Assembly: GCF_014202435.1 (NCBI RefSeq)
Contig: NZ_JACHGU010000008.1
Coordinates: 1-64,000, forward strand
Source: Pseudoxanthomonas broegbernensis
GTDB taxonomy: Bacteria > Pseudomonadota > Gammaproteobacteria > Xanthomonadales > Xanthomonadaceae
Reading direction: 5' to 3'
Length of the DNA stretch: 64,000 bases
The notes under the pieces were generated by a model that did no database searches, had not been told where the DNA came from, and saw only the letters and a program-made list of their open reading frames with translations. Made by a program: the position numbers and the translations under genes. Shown here in pieces: positions 43,209-52,580 of the stretch; the stretch's first letter is position 1, and each line of letters begins with the position of its first letter.

Positions 43209-44573
43209 ATGACCGACTACACCTCATCCACCATGACCCCGCGCGAGATCGTGCAGGAACTGGATCGCCACATCGTCGGCCAGCACCCGGCCAAGCGCGC
43301 GGTGGCCATCGCCCTGCGCAATCGCTGGCGGCGCATGCAACTCGCCCCGGAGCTGCGCAACGAGGTGATGCCCAAGAACATCCTCATGATCGGCCCCACC
43401 GGCGTGGGCAAGACCGAGATCGCGCGGCGCCTGGCCACGCTGGCCAACGCACCGTTCGTGAAGGTGGAGGCCACCCGCTTCACCGAGGTCGGCTACGTCG
43501 GCAAGGACGTGGAGCAGATCGTGCGCGACCTGGCCGACACCGCGGTCAAGATGTATCGCGAGCAGGCCAAGGCCCGCGTGCGGCTGCAGGCCGAGGAGCG
43601 TGCCGAGGAGCGCATCCTCGACGCCTTGCTGCCGCGGCGCGCGCAGCCGATGGGGTTCGATACCGGCTCGGCCGAGGTGCAGGTCTCAGGGCCGGAGGAT
43701 TCCACCCGCGCCAAGTTCCGCAAGATGCTGCGCGCCGGCGAACTGGACGAGCGCGAGATCGAGCTGGAGCTTTCCACCAGTGTGGGCGTCGACATCATGA
43801 CCCCGCCGGGCATGGAGGAGATGGGCCAGCAGTTGCGGCAGATGTTCTCCAGCCTGGGCGGCGGCAAGACCCAGAAGCGTTCGCTCGCGATCAAGGCCGC
43901 GCGGCCGCAGTTGATCGAGGAGGAGGCGGGCCGGCTGGTCAACGAGGACGAGATCCGCGCCGAGGCGGTGGAGGCCTGCGAGCAGCACGGCATCGTCTTC
44001 ATCGACGAGATCGACAAGGTGGCCAAGCGCGGCGACAACGTGGGCGGGGGCGACGTCTCGCGCGAAGGCGTGCAGCGCGACCTGCTGCCGCTGGTCGAAG
44101 GCTCCACCGTCTCCACCAAGTACGGCACGGTCAAGACCGACCACATCCTGTTCATCGCCTCCGGCGCCTTCCACCTGGCCAAGCCCTCGGACCTGATCCC
44201 GGAACTGCAGGGCCGCTTTCCGATCCGGGTCGAGCTGACCGCGCTGAGCAAGGACGATTTCGTCCGCATCCTCACCGAGCCCAAGGCCGCGCTCAGCCGC
44301 CAGTACGTGGAGCTGATGGCCACCGAGGGCGTGAAGCTGGAGTTCTCCGCCGAGGCCATCGAGCGCCTGGCCGAGATCGCCGCTCTGGTCAACGAGCGCC
44401 AGGAGAACATCGGCGCCCGCCGCCTGCACACCGTGCTCGAGCGCCTGCTGGACACGCTCAGCTACGAGGCGCCGGACCGCGACGGCCAATCGGTGGCCAT
44501 CGACCGCGGCTACGTCGACGCGCACCTGGGCGAACTGGTGCAGGACCCGGACCTGAGCCGCTACATCCTGTGA
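43209..44573 (+). CDS. hslU: ATP-dependent protease ATPase subunit HslU
   Basis: 454 residues from ATG 43209. AAA+ unfoldase feeding HslV. Walker A GPTGVGKT (62-69) and Walker [10 protein letters not shown] (261-269) are intact; the pore motif is in [10 protein letters not shown]; the intermediate I domain spans about 110-235. The C-terminal LSRYIL is the tail that docks into HslV. A small hairpin (44603-44619) lies in the 57 bases before the convergent next gene. Confidence 0.96.
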   Translation: MTDYTSSTMTPREIVQELDRHIVGQHPAKRAVAIALRNRWRRMQLAPELRNEVMPKNILMIGPTGVGKTEIARRLATLANAPFVKVEATRFTEVGYVGKDVEQIVRDLADTAVKMYREQAKARVRLQAEERAEERILDALLPRRAQPMGFDTGSAEVQVSGPEDSTRAKFRKMLRAGELDEREIELELSTSVGVDIMTPPGMEEMGQQLRQMFSSLGGGKTQKRSLAIKAARPQLIEEEAGRLVNEDEIRAEAVEACEQHGIVFIDEIDKVAKRGDNVGGGDVSREGVQRDLLPLVEGSTVSTKYGTVKTDHILFIASGAFHLAKPSDLIPELQGRFPIRVELTALSKDDFVRILTEPKAALSRQYVELMATEGVKLEFSAEAIERLAEIAALVNERQENIGARRLHTVLERLLDTLSYEAPDRDGQSVAIDRGYVDAHLGELVQDPDLSRYIL

Positions 44574-44630
44574 GCGGCCCTCCCGCCGCGGGGAGGCGGG
44601 TCGGCACGCGGGACGTGCCCGCTGCAGGGG

Positions 44631-45428
44631 CTAGCGCACGGCGGCCTTGCACTCGTCCAGCTTCTCGACCAGCCCGTCCAGGGTGAATTCGGCGTTGACG
44701 CTGTAGTCGTAGGGCCATTCGTAGCCGGCGATGAGCAGCCGGCTGCCGCCGGCACGGATCTGCGCGATCAGTTGCTGGGCGCGTGCGCCGGAGAGCCCCT
44801 CGGTCTCCGAGATCGCCTTGTTGCGGTCGACCCGGAACGCCTCCGGGCGCCCCGGGAAGTCGGCGCCGACGATCGTGGCCGAGACGCCGCGGCGCGAATG
44901 GTAGAGGAACAGGGGCTGGATGCCGCGCGCGGTGGTGGTGACCGTGCACGACTTCTCGTCGGTCATCGGGTCGACCTCGGGCCGGGCGCGCCATGCGTTG
45001 GTGCCGCGGGTGGCGGCCAACTGCGCGTCGCTGGGCTCGGCGACGAACTCGAAGCCGTAGAGGATGGCGTCCAGCCGCTTGACCTGGCCCTCGCCCATGC
45101 CCTTCATGTAGACGATCCGGCAGTCCGCGAGCACCGCGCGGTGCCACCACGGCGTCATGAAGTCCCCCGCCTCCGACGGCAGCAGGCGCGCGCTCCGGCC
45201 CGCCAGCTCGGAGAAGGGCGCGCTTCGCGATGCCTTGTCGAAGGCGACCATGCTGAAGCCGTGCTTGTGCTTCTCGTCGTCCGGGAAGCGTATCTCCGGG
45301 CCGGGCGCGGCCAGGTAGGCGTCGCACGGCGGCGCCTCCTGGGTCTCCTGGGCCGCGGCGGGCCAGGCGGCCGCCAGCGCGGCCGAGGCCAGGGCCAGCC
45401 ACGCGGCGGCGCTCTTCGACATGTCCAT
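44631..45428 (-). CDS. Secreted protein of unknown function
   Basis: 265 residues from ATG 45428, with an AGGAGG ribosome site six bases upstream; a second in-frame ATG is at 45422. A clear signal peptide ([19 protein letters not shown]) predicts periplasmic export. Mature part: four cysteines spread along the chain, a central segment [16 protein letters not shown], and a C-terminal region with [19 protein letters not shown] do not recognise the family. It lies 29 bases downstream of the deaminase gene on the same strand and is probably co-transcribed with it; it is convergent with hslU. Confidence 0.65.
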
Positions 45429-45457
45429 GAATCCTCCTGGGGCGGTGGAACGGGCGT

Positions 45458-45910
45458 TCAATCCTGGCCGATGTCCTCGTGCCACACCTGCGGGTGGGCG
45501 GCGATCCAGTCGCCCAGCATCGCGATGCACTCGGCGTCGCCCAGGTCCACCACCTCCACGCCGTGCGCGCGCAGCCAGTCGTGGCCGCCATGGAAGTTGG
45601 CCGATTCGCCCATCACCACCGTGCCGATGCCGAACTGGCGCACCAGCCCGCTGCAGTACCAGCACGGGGACAGGGTGGTGACCATGAGGGTGTCGCGATA
45701 GGAGCGCTGGCGGCCGGCCTTGCGGAAGGCGTCGGTCTCGCCGTGCGCGGAGGGGTCGTTCTCCTGCACGCGGCGGTTGCGGCCGCGGCCCAGCAGGGTG
45801 CCGTCGCGGGCGAACAAGGCCGCGCCGATGGGGATGCCGCCCTCGGCCAGGCCCAGGCGGGCTTCCTCGACGGCGACGGCGAGCATGGCGCGGTAGTCGG
45901 GCGGGGACAT
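45458..45910 (-). CDS. Cytosine/nucleoside deaminase of the fungal FCY1-like type
   Basis: 150 residues from ATG 45910. Zinc deaminase motifs: His56 and Glu58 in HGETDAF, Cys83 and Cys86 in LSPCWYC. The segments GESANFHGG and the end HEDIGQD are closer to the yeast cytosine deaminase layout (GENVNF.., EDIGE) than to bacterial TadA or Cdd. Likely reaction: deamination of cytosine, or a related base, to uracil. It is not TadA, because the tRNA-binding C-terminus is absent. A hairpin separates it from the hydrolase gene upstream. Confidence 0.8.
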
Positions 45911-45976
45911 GGCGGCCTTCGGGGGAGCGGGGCTCCAGTCTGCCCGCGCTCCGGCGAGGGCGCCATCGGCGGACAC

Positions 45977-46012
45977 GCCGCGGTGGAACCGTGCGCATGG
46001 TTCCGCCGCGGC
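45977..46012 (-). terminator. Strong hairpin after the hydrolase gene
   Basis: A 14-base stem (45977-45990 with 45999-46012, one wobble or mismatch) encloses an 8-base loop and starts 12 bases after the hydrolase stop. No T-run follows on the minus strand, so termination would need Rho or be partial. It marks the end of the caspase-hydrolase unit. Confidence 0.5.
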
Positions 46013-46023
46013 GCATCCCGCGG

Positions 46024-46920
46024 CTAGGCGACCAGCGCGTCGTGGATGGCCCGGGCGACCAGCGCGTCGTCCAGGTAGCCGGAGATCCCGTGGCGGTTGG
46101 AAGTCTTGTTGCGCACGTGGGTCAGGTTCTCGATCCGGAAATCCTGGGGATGGATCGGGAAGTGGCGGGCGGTCAGCGGATACAGCGCCACCACGTCGCG
46201 CTCGTCCATGGCGTTGATCCAGCGGCCGACGCATTCGGGCCGCGCGATGGGCTTGCCCAGGGAGTCGCGGATGCGGGTGACGGCCAGCGGCGAACCCACG
46301 GTGACGAGGGTGGGGACCTTCCACCCCTGCGCGGCGCCGATGTGCCTCAGCACGTTGAACGCCACCACCGTGCCCAACGAGTGGGCCACCACCACCGTCT
46401 CCACGCCCGGGTCGAACGCACTGGCCACGCCGGTGTCGATGACGTGGCGGATCGCGTCGTTCTTCAGGTAGTGGTACACGTCGCGGGTGGCCAGGGCGAT
46501 GCTGGCGCCGCTGCCGTGGGGCACGTGGCGGTCGATGGCCTTGAGCACGGCCTGCAGCCATTCCCAGTTGAGCGGGCCGCGGTCGATCACCTCCGCGCCG
46601 GCGGCCTGCGCGATCTGCGCCTCGCTCAGGCCCGCCTGCTGGCCGACCTCGGCGATCACCGCGCGCACGAAGGCCTGTTCCTCCGCGTCGGCGCCGGCGC
46701 CGCGGACGATGACCTCGGCCGCCTGCCCCGGGGGCACCTGCCGGGAAAGCTGGTAGAGGGTGTCGCCGTAGTAGGGGAAGCGGATGCGTTCCCGGGGCAC
46801 GGGCAGTTCCAGGCCGTTCTTCTCCAGCCCTTCCTCCAGCGCCTCGATCCATTCCTCCTTCAGCGTGGCCGCAACCTTTTCCTCCTGCGCGCGGCCGTGC
46901 ACGAATACCAGTTGCTTCAT
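46024..46920 (-). CDS. Alpha/beta-fold serine hydrolase paired with a caspase-like protein
   Basis: 298 residues from ATG 46920. It begins [12 protein letters not shown], a typical strand and oxyanion turn. The nucleophile is Ser181 in [18 protein letters not shown], and the structural neighbour is LVTVGSPLA. Candidate acid and base are Asp242 and His277 (NRHGISGYL). An insertion of about 120 residues (40-165) precedes the nucleophile strand. This layout resembles lipase/esterase-like proteins often found as effectors next to signalling or defence genes, but the substrate is unknown. Its start overlaps the caspase-gene stop by one base (TGATG), so the two are translationally coupled. No signal peptide, so cytoplasmic. 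Confidence 0.78.
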
Positions 46921-48746
46921 CACCTGACCTCCCTTGTCGACAGTGCCTGCTTGATACGGTCCACGCCCCGGGGGTCGTACAGCGACCACAGGGATTGGCG
47001 GACGGTGGATTCCAGCCCCTCCAGCGCCGGGTGCGGCTTGACGCCGTGCGCGCGCAACAGCGTCCAGCCCTGCGAGAGCAGCGGCACGGGCGGGACGATC
47101 ATGTCGGTCGGGACGACGCGGCGCCCGCGCAACTGCCGCGACAGCAGCGCCAGGTCGAAGAAGCTGGCATCGATGTCCTCGCACAGCAGGCGCGACATCC
47201 GGCCGATCCGCTCGGCCGGGTCCAGGTCGGCCTCGTGGTAGGCGTAGGCGGCGTACAGCGCCAGCGCCGGGTCCAGGCTCTTCATGTACCGCATGTCCCG
47301 GCCCACGGTATCGGCGCTGGAGACGTCCAGCCGGAAGCGCCCGTTGCGCGATGCGGACGCGGCCAAGGCGCGCAGCGCGCGCAACTCATCCTTGCGCGCG
47401 GCGTAGGCGTCCCAGCGCGGGTGGTTGGTCGAAGGCTCCCAGGCCAGGTCGACCAGCTCCCCCTCCTCGAAGGTGAGGGAGGCGACGTAGCCGCGGATCG
47501 CCGGCACCAGGGTGCCGGTCCCGTCCGCGAACTGCAGCAGCACGCTGGCGGCCGGCCCATCGATGGCGTCGACCCGGATCAGCGGCAGCGGGCCTTCCAG
47601 CCGGCGCACGTCCGCATAGGCGGACATCGCCAGGGCCACCGGAATGCCGCGCACCTTGATGCCGCATTGCGACTCGAAGCGGTCGGGGCCGAAGGGCGCG
47701 GCGATGCGCTTGAGCACGGACAGGCGCAGGTCGGGATCGTGCAGCCCGGGCATGGCGGCCATTCCCGGCAGCACCACGGGCCGGGCGGGCGGGTGCCGGG
47801 CGACGATGTCCGCCAGGCGGTCCCCGGAGGGGGCCAGGATGCTCTTGGTGTAGGTCACCGGGCCGGGGGAAGCGCGCCGCGCCTGGTGCCGGCGTACGCG
47901 CGGGGCAGGGGCGGGCGCCGCGCCCTGGGTGTCCTGCGCGCCGGCCGGGGCCGGTGGCGCCTCGATGCGCGCCAGCCACAGTGCGTCGGAGGTGATGATG
48001 GCGTCGGGGACCTGGTTGACCCGGGCGATCAGCTTGCGTTCGGCGACGATGCGCGGGATGGCCGCTTCCAGGTGCCGGGCCAGGCGCCGCGGATAGAGGT
48101 AGTGCGCCGGGTCGGCGGCGTCGGCGCCCGCGTCCAGCAGCTCCCGGTAGCGGCCCTGCAGCGCATGCAGCAGTTCCTCGGTGTACAGCGCGGTGTAGCT
48201 GCCGGCCGCCTCCCCGGGGTCGAGGATCTCGGCCGCGGTGCGGCCCAGGCGGCAGGCGAAGAGCTGGTCCACCGGGTGGCTGCGGTCGCTGGCGGCGTTG
48301 TTGGGGAACACGTCCTGGCCGACCACGTTCTGCGCCTGGATGCCTTCCGGGGCGACCCGGCACGCGTCGGAGATCACCACCACGTGCGGGATGCCGCAAT
48401 AGCGCGCCAGATCGACGCTGCCGCGCACGTTCACCGCCGCGGAGGTCCGCTCGGGGGCGTCGGACAGCAGCCAGACCTCGCTGCGGTTGATGTTCACCCC
48501 GTGCCCGGCGAAGTAGAGGATCAACTGGTCCACGCCGGGGCCGTTGACGATCCTGCCGATGGCCTCGTAGATGTGGTCCGGGTGCACCGGGCCGCTGGCG
48601 TCGGTGATGAGCTTGGCGTTGCCCGGGTCGATCATGCCGGCCCCGATCGCCCAGTCGTGCATGCGCCGGGCGCCGCTGGCGGCATCGTGCAATTGCTGCA
48701 ACTGGCCGGTGCGGTCCACGCCGACGAAGATGCCTGCTCGGATCAT
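46920..48746 (-). CDS. Caspase family (peptidase C14-like) protein with an uncharacterised C-terminal region
   Basis: 608 residues from ATG 48746, with AAGGAG four bases upstream. The N-terminal caspase-like domain (about 1-250) begins RAGIFVGVD. The catalytic dyad is His82 in LYFAGHGVNI and Cys129 in VVVISDACRVAPEG. A segment ending LARIEAPPAP closes this part, then a Pro/Ala-rich, basic linker (about 270-315). The C-terminal 290 residues, from about VTYTKSILAP, have no motif I recognise; they may sense or bind something. Bacterial caspase-like proteases act in regulated proteolysis, cell suicide and phage defence. Coupling to a hydrolase gene suggests a two-part effector unit. No signal peptide or membrane segment is seen. 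Confidence 0.82.
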   Translation of the reverse strand: MIRAGIFVGVDRTGQLQQLHDAASGARRMHDWAIGAGMIDPGNAKLITDASGPVHPDHIYEAIGRIVNGPGVDQLILYFAGHGVNINRSEVWLLSDAPERTSAAVNVRGSVDLARYCGIPHVVVISDACRVAPEGIQAQNVVGQDVFPNNAASDRSHPVDQLFACRLGRTAAEILDPGEAAGSYTALYTEELLHALQGRYRELLDAGADAADPAHYLYPRRLARHLEAAIPRIVAERKLIARVNQVPDAIITSDALWLARIEAPPAPAGAQDTQGAAPAPAPRVRRHQARRASPGPVTYTKSILAPSGDRLADIVARHPPARPVVLPGMAAMPGLHDPDLRLSVLKRIAAPFGPDRFESQCGIKVRGIPVALAMSAYADVRRLEGPLPLIRVDAIDGPAASVLLQFADGTGTLVPAIRGYVASLTFEEGELVDLAWEPSTNHPRWDAYAARKDELRALRALAASASRNGRFRLDVSSADTVGRDMRYMKSLDPALALYAAYAYHEADLDPAERIGRMSRLLCEDIDASFFDLALLSRQLRGRRVVPTDMIVPPVPLLSQGWTLLRAHGVKPHPALEGLESTVRQSLWSLYDPRGVDRIKQALSTREVR

Positions 48747-48980
48747 CCGTCTCCTTCCTGAGCCTCGATCCCGGGGTGGGCGGCCGGCGAGCCGGTGGCC
48801 ACGTCGCGGCACGATATCAGCCGCGCCGCGTCCCGGACGACGGCCCCGTATGGTGGACGCGGCCGCCCGGCGGGGAGCGCGGCGCACCGGCCGCGGCGCG
48901 GAGGACGCGGGCGGCCCCGGGGCCGTCACCGCGGGCGCGTCGGCCGGCGCGGGGATCGCCGCCGGTGCCATAATCGGCGC

Positions 48981-49742
48981 ATGAGCCAGCCCCCCCACCG
49001 CAGCGGCACCACCCATTTCGGGTTCCGCGACGTCCCCGCCGGCGAGAAGCAGAAGCTGGTCGGCCAGGTGTTCACATCCGTCGCGCGCAGGTACGACCTG
49101 ATGAACGACCTGATGAGCCTGGGCATCCACCGTGCCTGGAAGCGCTATTTCACCGCGACCTGCCAGGTCAAGCCGGGCGACCGGGTGCTGGACCTGGCCG
49201 GCGGCACCGGCGACATCGCCGCCCTGCTGCGGCCGCGGGTGGGCGATGCCGGAACCATCGTGCTGGGCGACATCAACGCCGGCATGCTCTCGGTGGGCCG
49301 CGACCGGCTCACCGACCGCGGCCTGGTGGCCGGGCTGGAATACGTGCAGTGCAATGCCGAGAAGCTGCCGTTCCCGGACGCCAGCTTCGACCTGGTGACC
49401 ATGGCCTTCGGCCTGCGCAACGTGACCGACAAGGACGCGGCCCTGGGCGAGATTGCGCGGGTGCTGCGGGTGGGCGGGCAGGCGCGGGTGCTGGAGTTCT
49501 CCGAGGTCCGGGCCGACTGGTTCAAGCCGGTCTACGACTTCCATTCGTTCAAGGTGCTGCCCAGGCTGGGCAGGCTGTTCGCCGGCGACGCCGACAGCTA
49601 CCGGTACCTGGCCGAAAGCATCCGCAAGCATCCGCCGCAGGAGGAACTGCGCACGATGATGGAGGCGGCCGGGCTGTCGCGCTGCGGCTACGTCGACCTC
49701 AACGGCGGCATCGTCGCGGTGCATACCGGCTACCGGGTGTAG
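48981..49742 (+). CDS. ubiE: Ubiquinone/menaquinone C-methyltransferase UbiE
   Basis: 253 residues. SAM-dependent C-methylation of demethylmenaquinol and 2-polyprenyl-6-methoxy-1,4-benzoquinol. Motifs: VARRYDLMNDLMSLGIHRAWK, SAM loop LDLAGGTGDIA, and FGLRNVTDKDAAL, all typical. It starts 234 bases from the divergent caspase gene; no promoter could be assigned in between. Confidence 0.95.
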   Translation: MSQPPHRSGTTHFGFRDVPAGEKQKLVGQVFTSVARRYDLMNDLMSLGIHRAWKRYFTATCQVKPGDRVLDLAGGTGDIAALLRPRVGDAGTIVLGDINAGMLSVGRDRLTDRGLVAGLEYVQCNAEKLPFPDASFDLVTMAFGLRNVTDKDAALGEIARVLRVGGQARVLEFSEVRADWFKPVYDFHSFKVLPRLGRLFAGDADSYRYLAESIRKHPPQEELRTMMEAAGLSRCGYVDLNGGIVAVHTGYRV

Positions 49743-49804
49743 CGCCGGCCAGCCGCGGCGACCGGGTTACACTTGCAACTTCCCCCGATCCCGTTCCAGC
49801 CCGC

Positions 49805-51748
49805 ATGCGCCTTCCCGTCCTGCTGTTCTCCCTTGCCATGATCGCTACCGCCAGCGGCTGCTCCGGCGACAGCGCCGACCCGGCGCAATCGCAGCCCGCC
49901 GCCAGGCCGGCGCCCAAGGCCGCCGTGGCCGCCTCGGCGCGGCGCCACGACGAAAGCTCCTACGCCCAGCCGGACAAGGTCCGCATCGCCGACCTGGCCC
50001 TGGACCTGAAGCTGGACTTCGATGCGAAGCAGTTGGCCGGCACCGCCACCTACACCCTGGACTGGGCCGATCCCGAAGCCGCGCACCTGGTGCTGGACAC
50101 CCGCGAGCTGACGATCGAGAAGGTCGAGGGCGAGGCCGACGGTGCCTGGGCGCCGCTGCAGTACGCGCTGGCCGACGCCGACCCGGTGTTCGGCAGCAAG
50201 CTGACCATCGAGGCGCCGCAGCGCAACGTCAGGGTGCGCGTCGCCTACCGCACCGCGCCGACCGCCTCGGGCCTGCAGTGGCTGGAGCCGTCGATGACCG
50301 AGGGCAGGCAACTGCCCTTCATGTTCAGCCAGTCGCAGGCGATCCATGCGCGCAGTTGGGTGCCGCTGCAGGACACCCCGGGCGTGCGCTTCACCTATAG
50401 CGCGCGCGTGGCCTCGCGGCCGGACGTGATGGTGCTGATGAGCGCCGACAACGACCCGGCCGCGCCGCGCGACGGCGACTACGCCTTCGAGATGCCGCAG
50501 CCAATCCCCTCCTACCTGCTGGCCATCGCCGCCGGCGACCTGGTGTTCGAGCCGGTCTCCGCGCGCAGCGGGGTGTGGGCCGAGCCGGCGATGGTGCAGC
50601 GCGCCGCAGCCGAGTTCGAGGATGCCGAGAAGATGATCGCCGCCACCGAGGCCCTGTACGGACCGTACCGGTGGGAGCGCTACGACATGCTGGTGCTGCC
50701 GCCGTCGTTCCCGTTCGGCGGCATGGAGAACCCGCGCCTGACCTTCGTCACCCCCACGGTGATCGTGGGCGACAAGTCGCTGGTCTCGCTGATCGCCCAC
50801 GAGCTGGCGCACAGTTGGTCGGGAAACCTGGTGACCAACGCGAGCTGGAAGGACATCTGGCTCAACGAGGGCTTCACCACCTACGTCCAGGGCCGCATCA
50901 CCGAGGCGGTGTACGGCGAGGAGATGGCGCAGATGGAGCGCCAGATCGACCAGGACGGGGTGAAGGCCGACATGGCGCGGATGAGCCCGGCCGACCAGGC
51001 CCTGGCCCTGCCGCCGCTGGCCCGGCGCGACCCGGACGAGGCGCTGAGCGAGGTGGCCTACGTCAAGGGCGCCTGGTTCCTGCAGTTCCTGGAGCAGCGT
51101 TTCGGCCGCGAGGCGTTCGATCCGTTCCTGCGCGGCTGGTTCGACGACCACGCCTTCCAGAGCGCCGACACCGACCAGTTCGTCGCCTACCTGAAGCAGC
51201 ACCTGCTCCCCAAGAGCCCCGACGTGGTGCGCCCGGAAGAGCTGGACGCCTGGCTGAACCAGCCGGGCATCCCGGCCTTCGCGCCGCCGGCGCAGTCGCG
51301 CACCTTCGCCAACGTCGACACCGCGCGCATCGCCTGGCGCGGCAGCGGCATGCTGCCCAACCGCCAGATCGCCGACGACTGGGGCACCCAGGCCTGGGTG
51401 CGGTTCCTGGAGGGCATGGGCGCCACCCTCAAGCCCGAACAACTGGCGCAACTGGACCAGGCCTACCACTTCACCGGCACCGCCAACGGCGAGATCGCCA
51501 TGCGCTGGTACCCGCTGGCGATCCGCAGCGGCTACCTCGATGCGCGCCCGGCCGCCGGCGAATTCATCCAGCGCGTCGGCCGGCGCAAGTTGGTCCTGCC
51601 CATCTACGAGGAACTGGCCAAGACGCCCGATGGGCTGGCCTTCGCCCGCGAGGCGTTCGAGCGCGCGCGGCCGGGCTACCACCCGATCACCACCGCCTCG
51701 GTGCAGGCCCTGCTGGACAAGGCCGGCGCGCCGGCGGCCCAGCGCTAG
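49805..51748 (+). CDS. M1 family zinc metallopeptidase, leukotriene A4 hydrolase-like, lipoprotein
   Basis: 647 residues from ATG 49805. The N-terminus ends in a lipoprotein-like TASGC, so it is probably anchored in the periplasm. The exopeptidase signature GGMENP is present, followed by the zinc site HELAHSW (332-338) with the third ligand Glu355 (WLNEGF). The C-terminal helical domain continues to the end, as in leukotriene A4 hydrolase-type aminopeptidases. It removes N-terminal residues from short peptides. It follows ubiE by 62 bases. Confidence 0.92.
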   Translation: MRLPVLLFSLAMIATASGCSGDSADPAQSQPAARPAPKAAVAASARRHDESSYAQPDKVRIADLALDLKLDFDAKQLAGTATYTLDWADPEAAHLVLDTRELTIEKVEGEADGAWAPLQYALADADPVFGSKLTIEAPQRNVRVRVAYRTAPTASGLQWLEPSMTEGRQLPFMFSQSQAIHARSWVPLQDTPGVRFTYSARVASRPDVMVLMSADNDPAAPRDGDYAFEMPQPIPSYLLAIAAGDLVFEPVSARSGVWAEPAMVQRAAAEFEDAEKMIAATEALYGPYRWERYDMLVLPPSFPFGGMENPRLTFVTPTVIVGDKSLVSLIAHELAHSWSGNLVTNASWKDIWLNEGFTTYVQGRITEAVYGEEMAQMERQIDQDGVKADMARMSPADQALALPPLARRDPDEALSEVAYVKGAWFLQFLEQRFGREAFDPFLRGWFDDHAFQSADTDQFVAYLKQHLLPKSPDVVRPEELDAWLNQPGIPAFAPPAQSRTFANVDTARIAWRGSGMLPNRQIADDWGTQAWVRFLEGMGATLKPEQLAQLDQAYHFTGTANGEIAMRWYPLAIRSGYLDARPAAGEFIQRVGRRKLVLPIYEELAKTPDGLAFAREAFERARPGYHPITTASVQALLDKAGAPAAQR

Positions 51749-51797
51749 GCGGCGGCCCATGCGCGCGCTTTCCCCTCCCTCGCCAGGAGCGCAGCCG

Positions 51798-52541
51798 ATG
51801 AACCGTCCCCTCCCGCGCCTGTCCGTGGCCCTGCTGCTGGCCGCCGCCCTGCTTGCCGCCGCCACCGCCTGCACCGACCGCGAGGCCCAGCGCCAAGCGC
51901 AAGCGGCGGCGCAGGCGCAGGCGCGCGAGCAGGCCGCCGCGCAATTGCAGCGCGACTACGACGCGGCGGTGGCCGCCAACAACTGGGAGCTGGCCCGCGT
52001 GCACGGCGCCGCGCTGCTGGCCCAGTACCCGGGCACGCCGGCCGCGGCGGCGGTCGAGCCGGCACTGGCCGAGGTCGCCGCCCGGGCCGAGGCCGTGCGC
52101 GAGCGGCGGCGCCTGGCCGCCCTGTGGGACTACGCGCGGGTGGCCGCCGGGAAGGGCGAGCAGCGCTCGGCGGCGATCCTGAGCATGGCGCCGGTGGACA
52201 CCGGCGGCGCCGGGCCGGCCGCGGTGCAACTGGTCCTGCGCGACCACCCGCAATGGAAGCGCAGCGCCTACCTGGTGCTGCAGGGCGGCGACTTCGACTG
52301 CTACGGCGGCTGCAAGGTCAAGGTCCGGTTCGACGACGCGGCGCCGAAGGCGATGTCGGCCTGGCGGCCGAGGACCGACGAGGCCATCGCCTTGTTCATC
52401 GAAGACCATCGCGGTCTGTGGCGGCAGTTGCGCAAGGCCGGGCGCGTGGAGATCGAGTTCCCGGTGAAGGCCGGCGGCGCCCGTGCCGCCGCGTTCGAGG
52501 CCGGCGGCCTGGACGGCGGCCAGATGCCGGGCTGGGATTGA
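51798..52541 (+). CDS. Putative lipoprotein, unknown function
   Basis: 247 residues from ATG 51798. A signal sequence (LSVALLLAAALLAAATAC) ends in a cysteine that fits a lipobox. A Gln/Ala-rich helical part (about 30-110) is followed by a C-terminal domain with FDCYGGCKVKVRFDD, whose close cysteine pair may form a disulfide or bind metal, and RVEIEFPVKAGG. I do not recognise a family by name. It lies 49 bases after the M1 peptidase gene and is probably co-transcribed; it is convergent with the kinase gene. Confidence 0.65.
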   Translation: MNRPLPRLSVALLLAAALLAAATACTDREAQRQAQAAAQAQAREQAAAQLQRDYDAAVAANNWELARVHGAALLAQYPGTPAAAAVEPALAEVAARAEAVRERRRLAALWDYARVAAGKGEQRSAAILSMAPVDTGGAGPAAVQLVLRDHPQWKRSAYLVLQGGDFDCYGGCKVKVRFDDAAPKAMSAWRPRTDEAIALFIEDHRGLWRQLRKAGRVEIEFPVKAGGARAAAFEAGGLDGGQMPGWD

Positions 52542-52580
52542 GGCCGCGCCCGCTGGGCGCCTTTCGGCGAAAGGGCGGCG

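Noticed and set aside
44603-44619. Hairpin between hslU and the convergent secreted-protein gene
   Set aside because: Only a 6-base stem with no T-run; too weak to call as a terminator.
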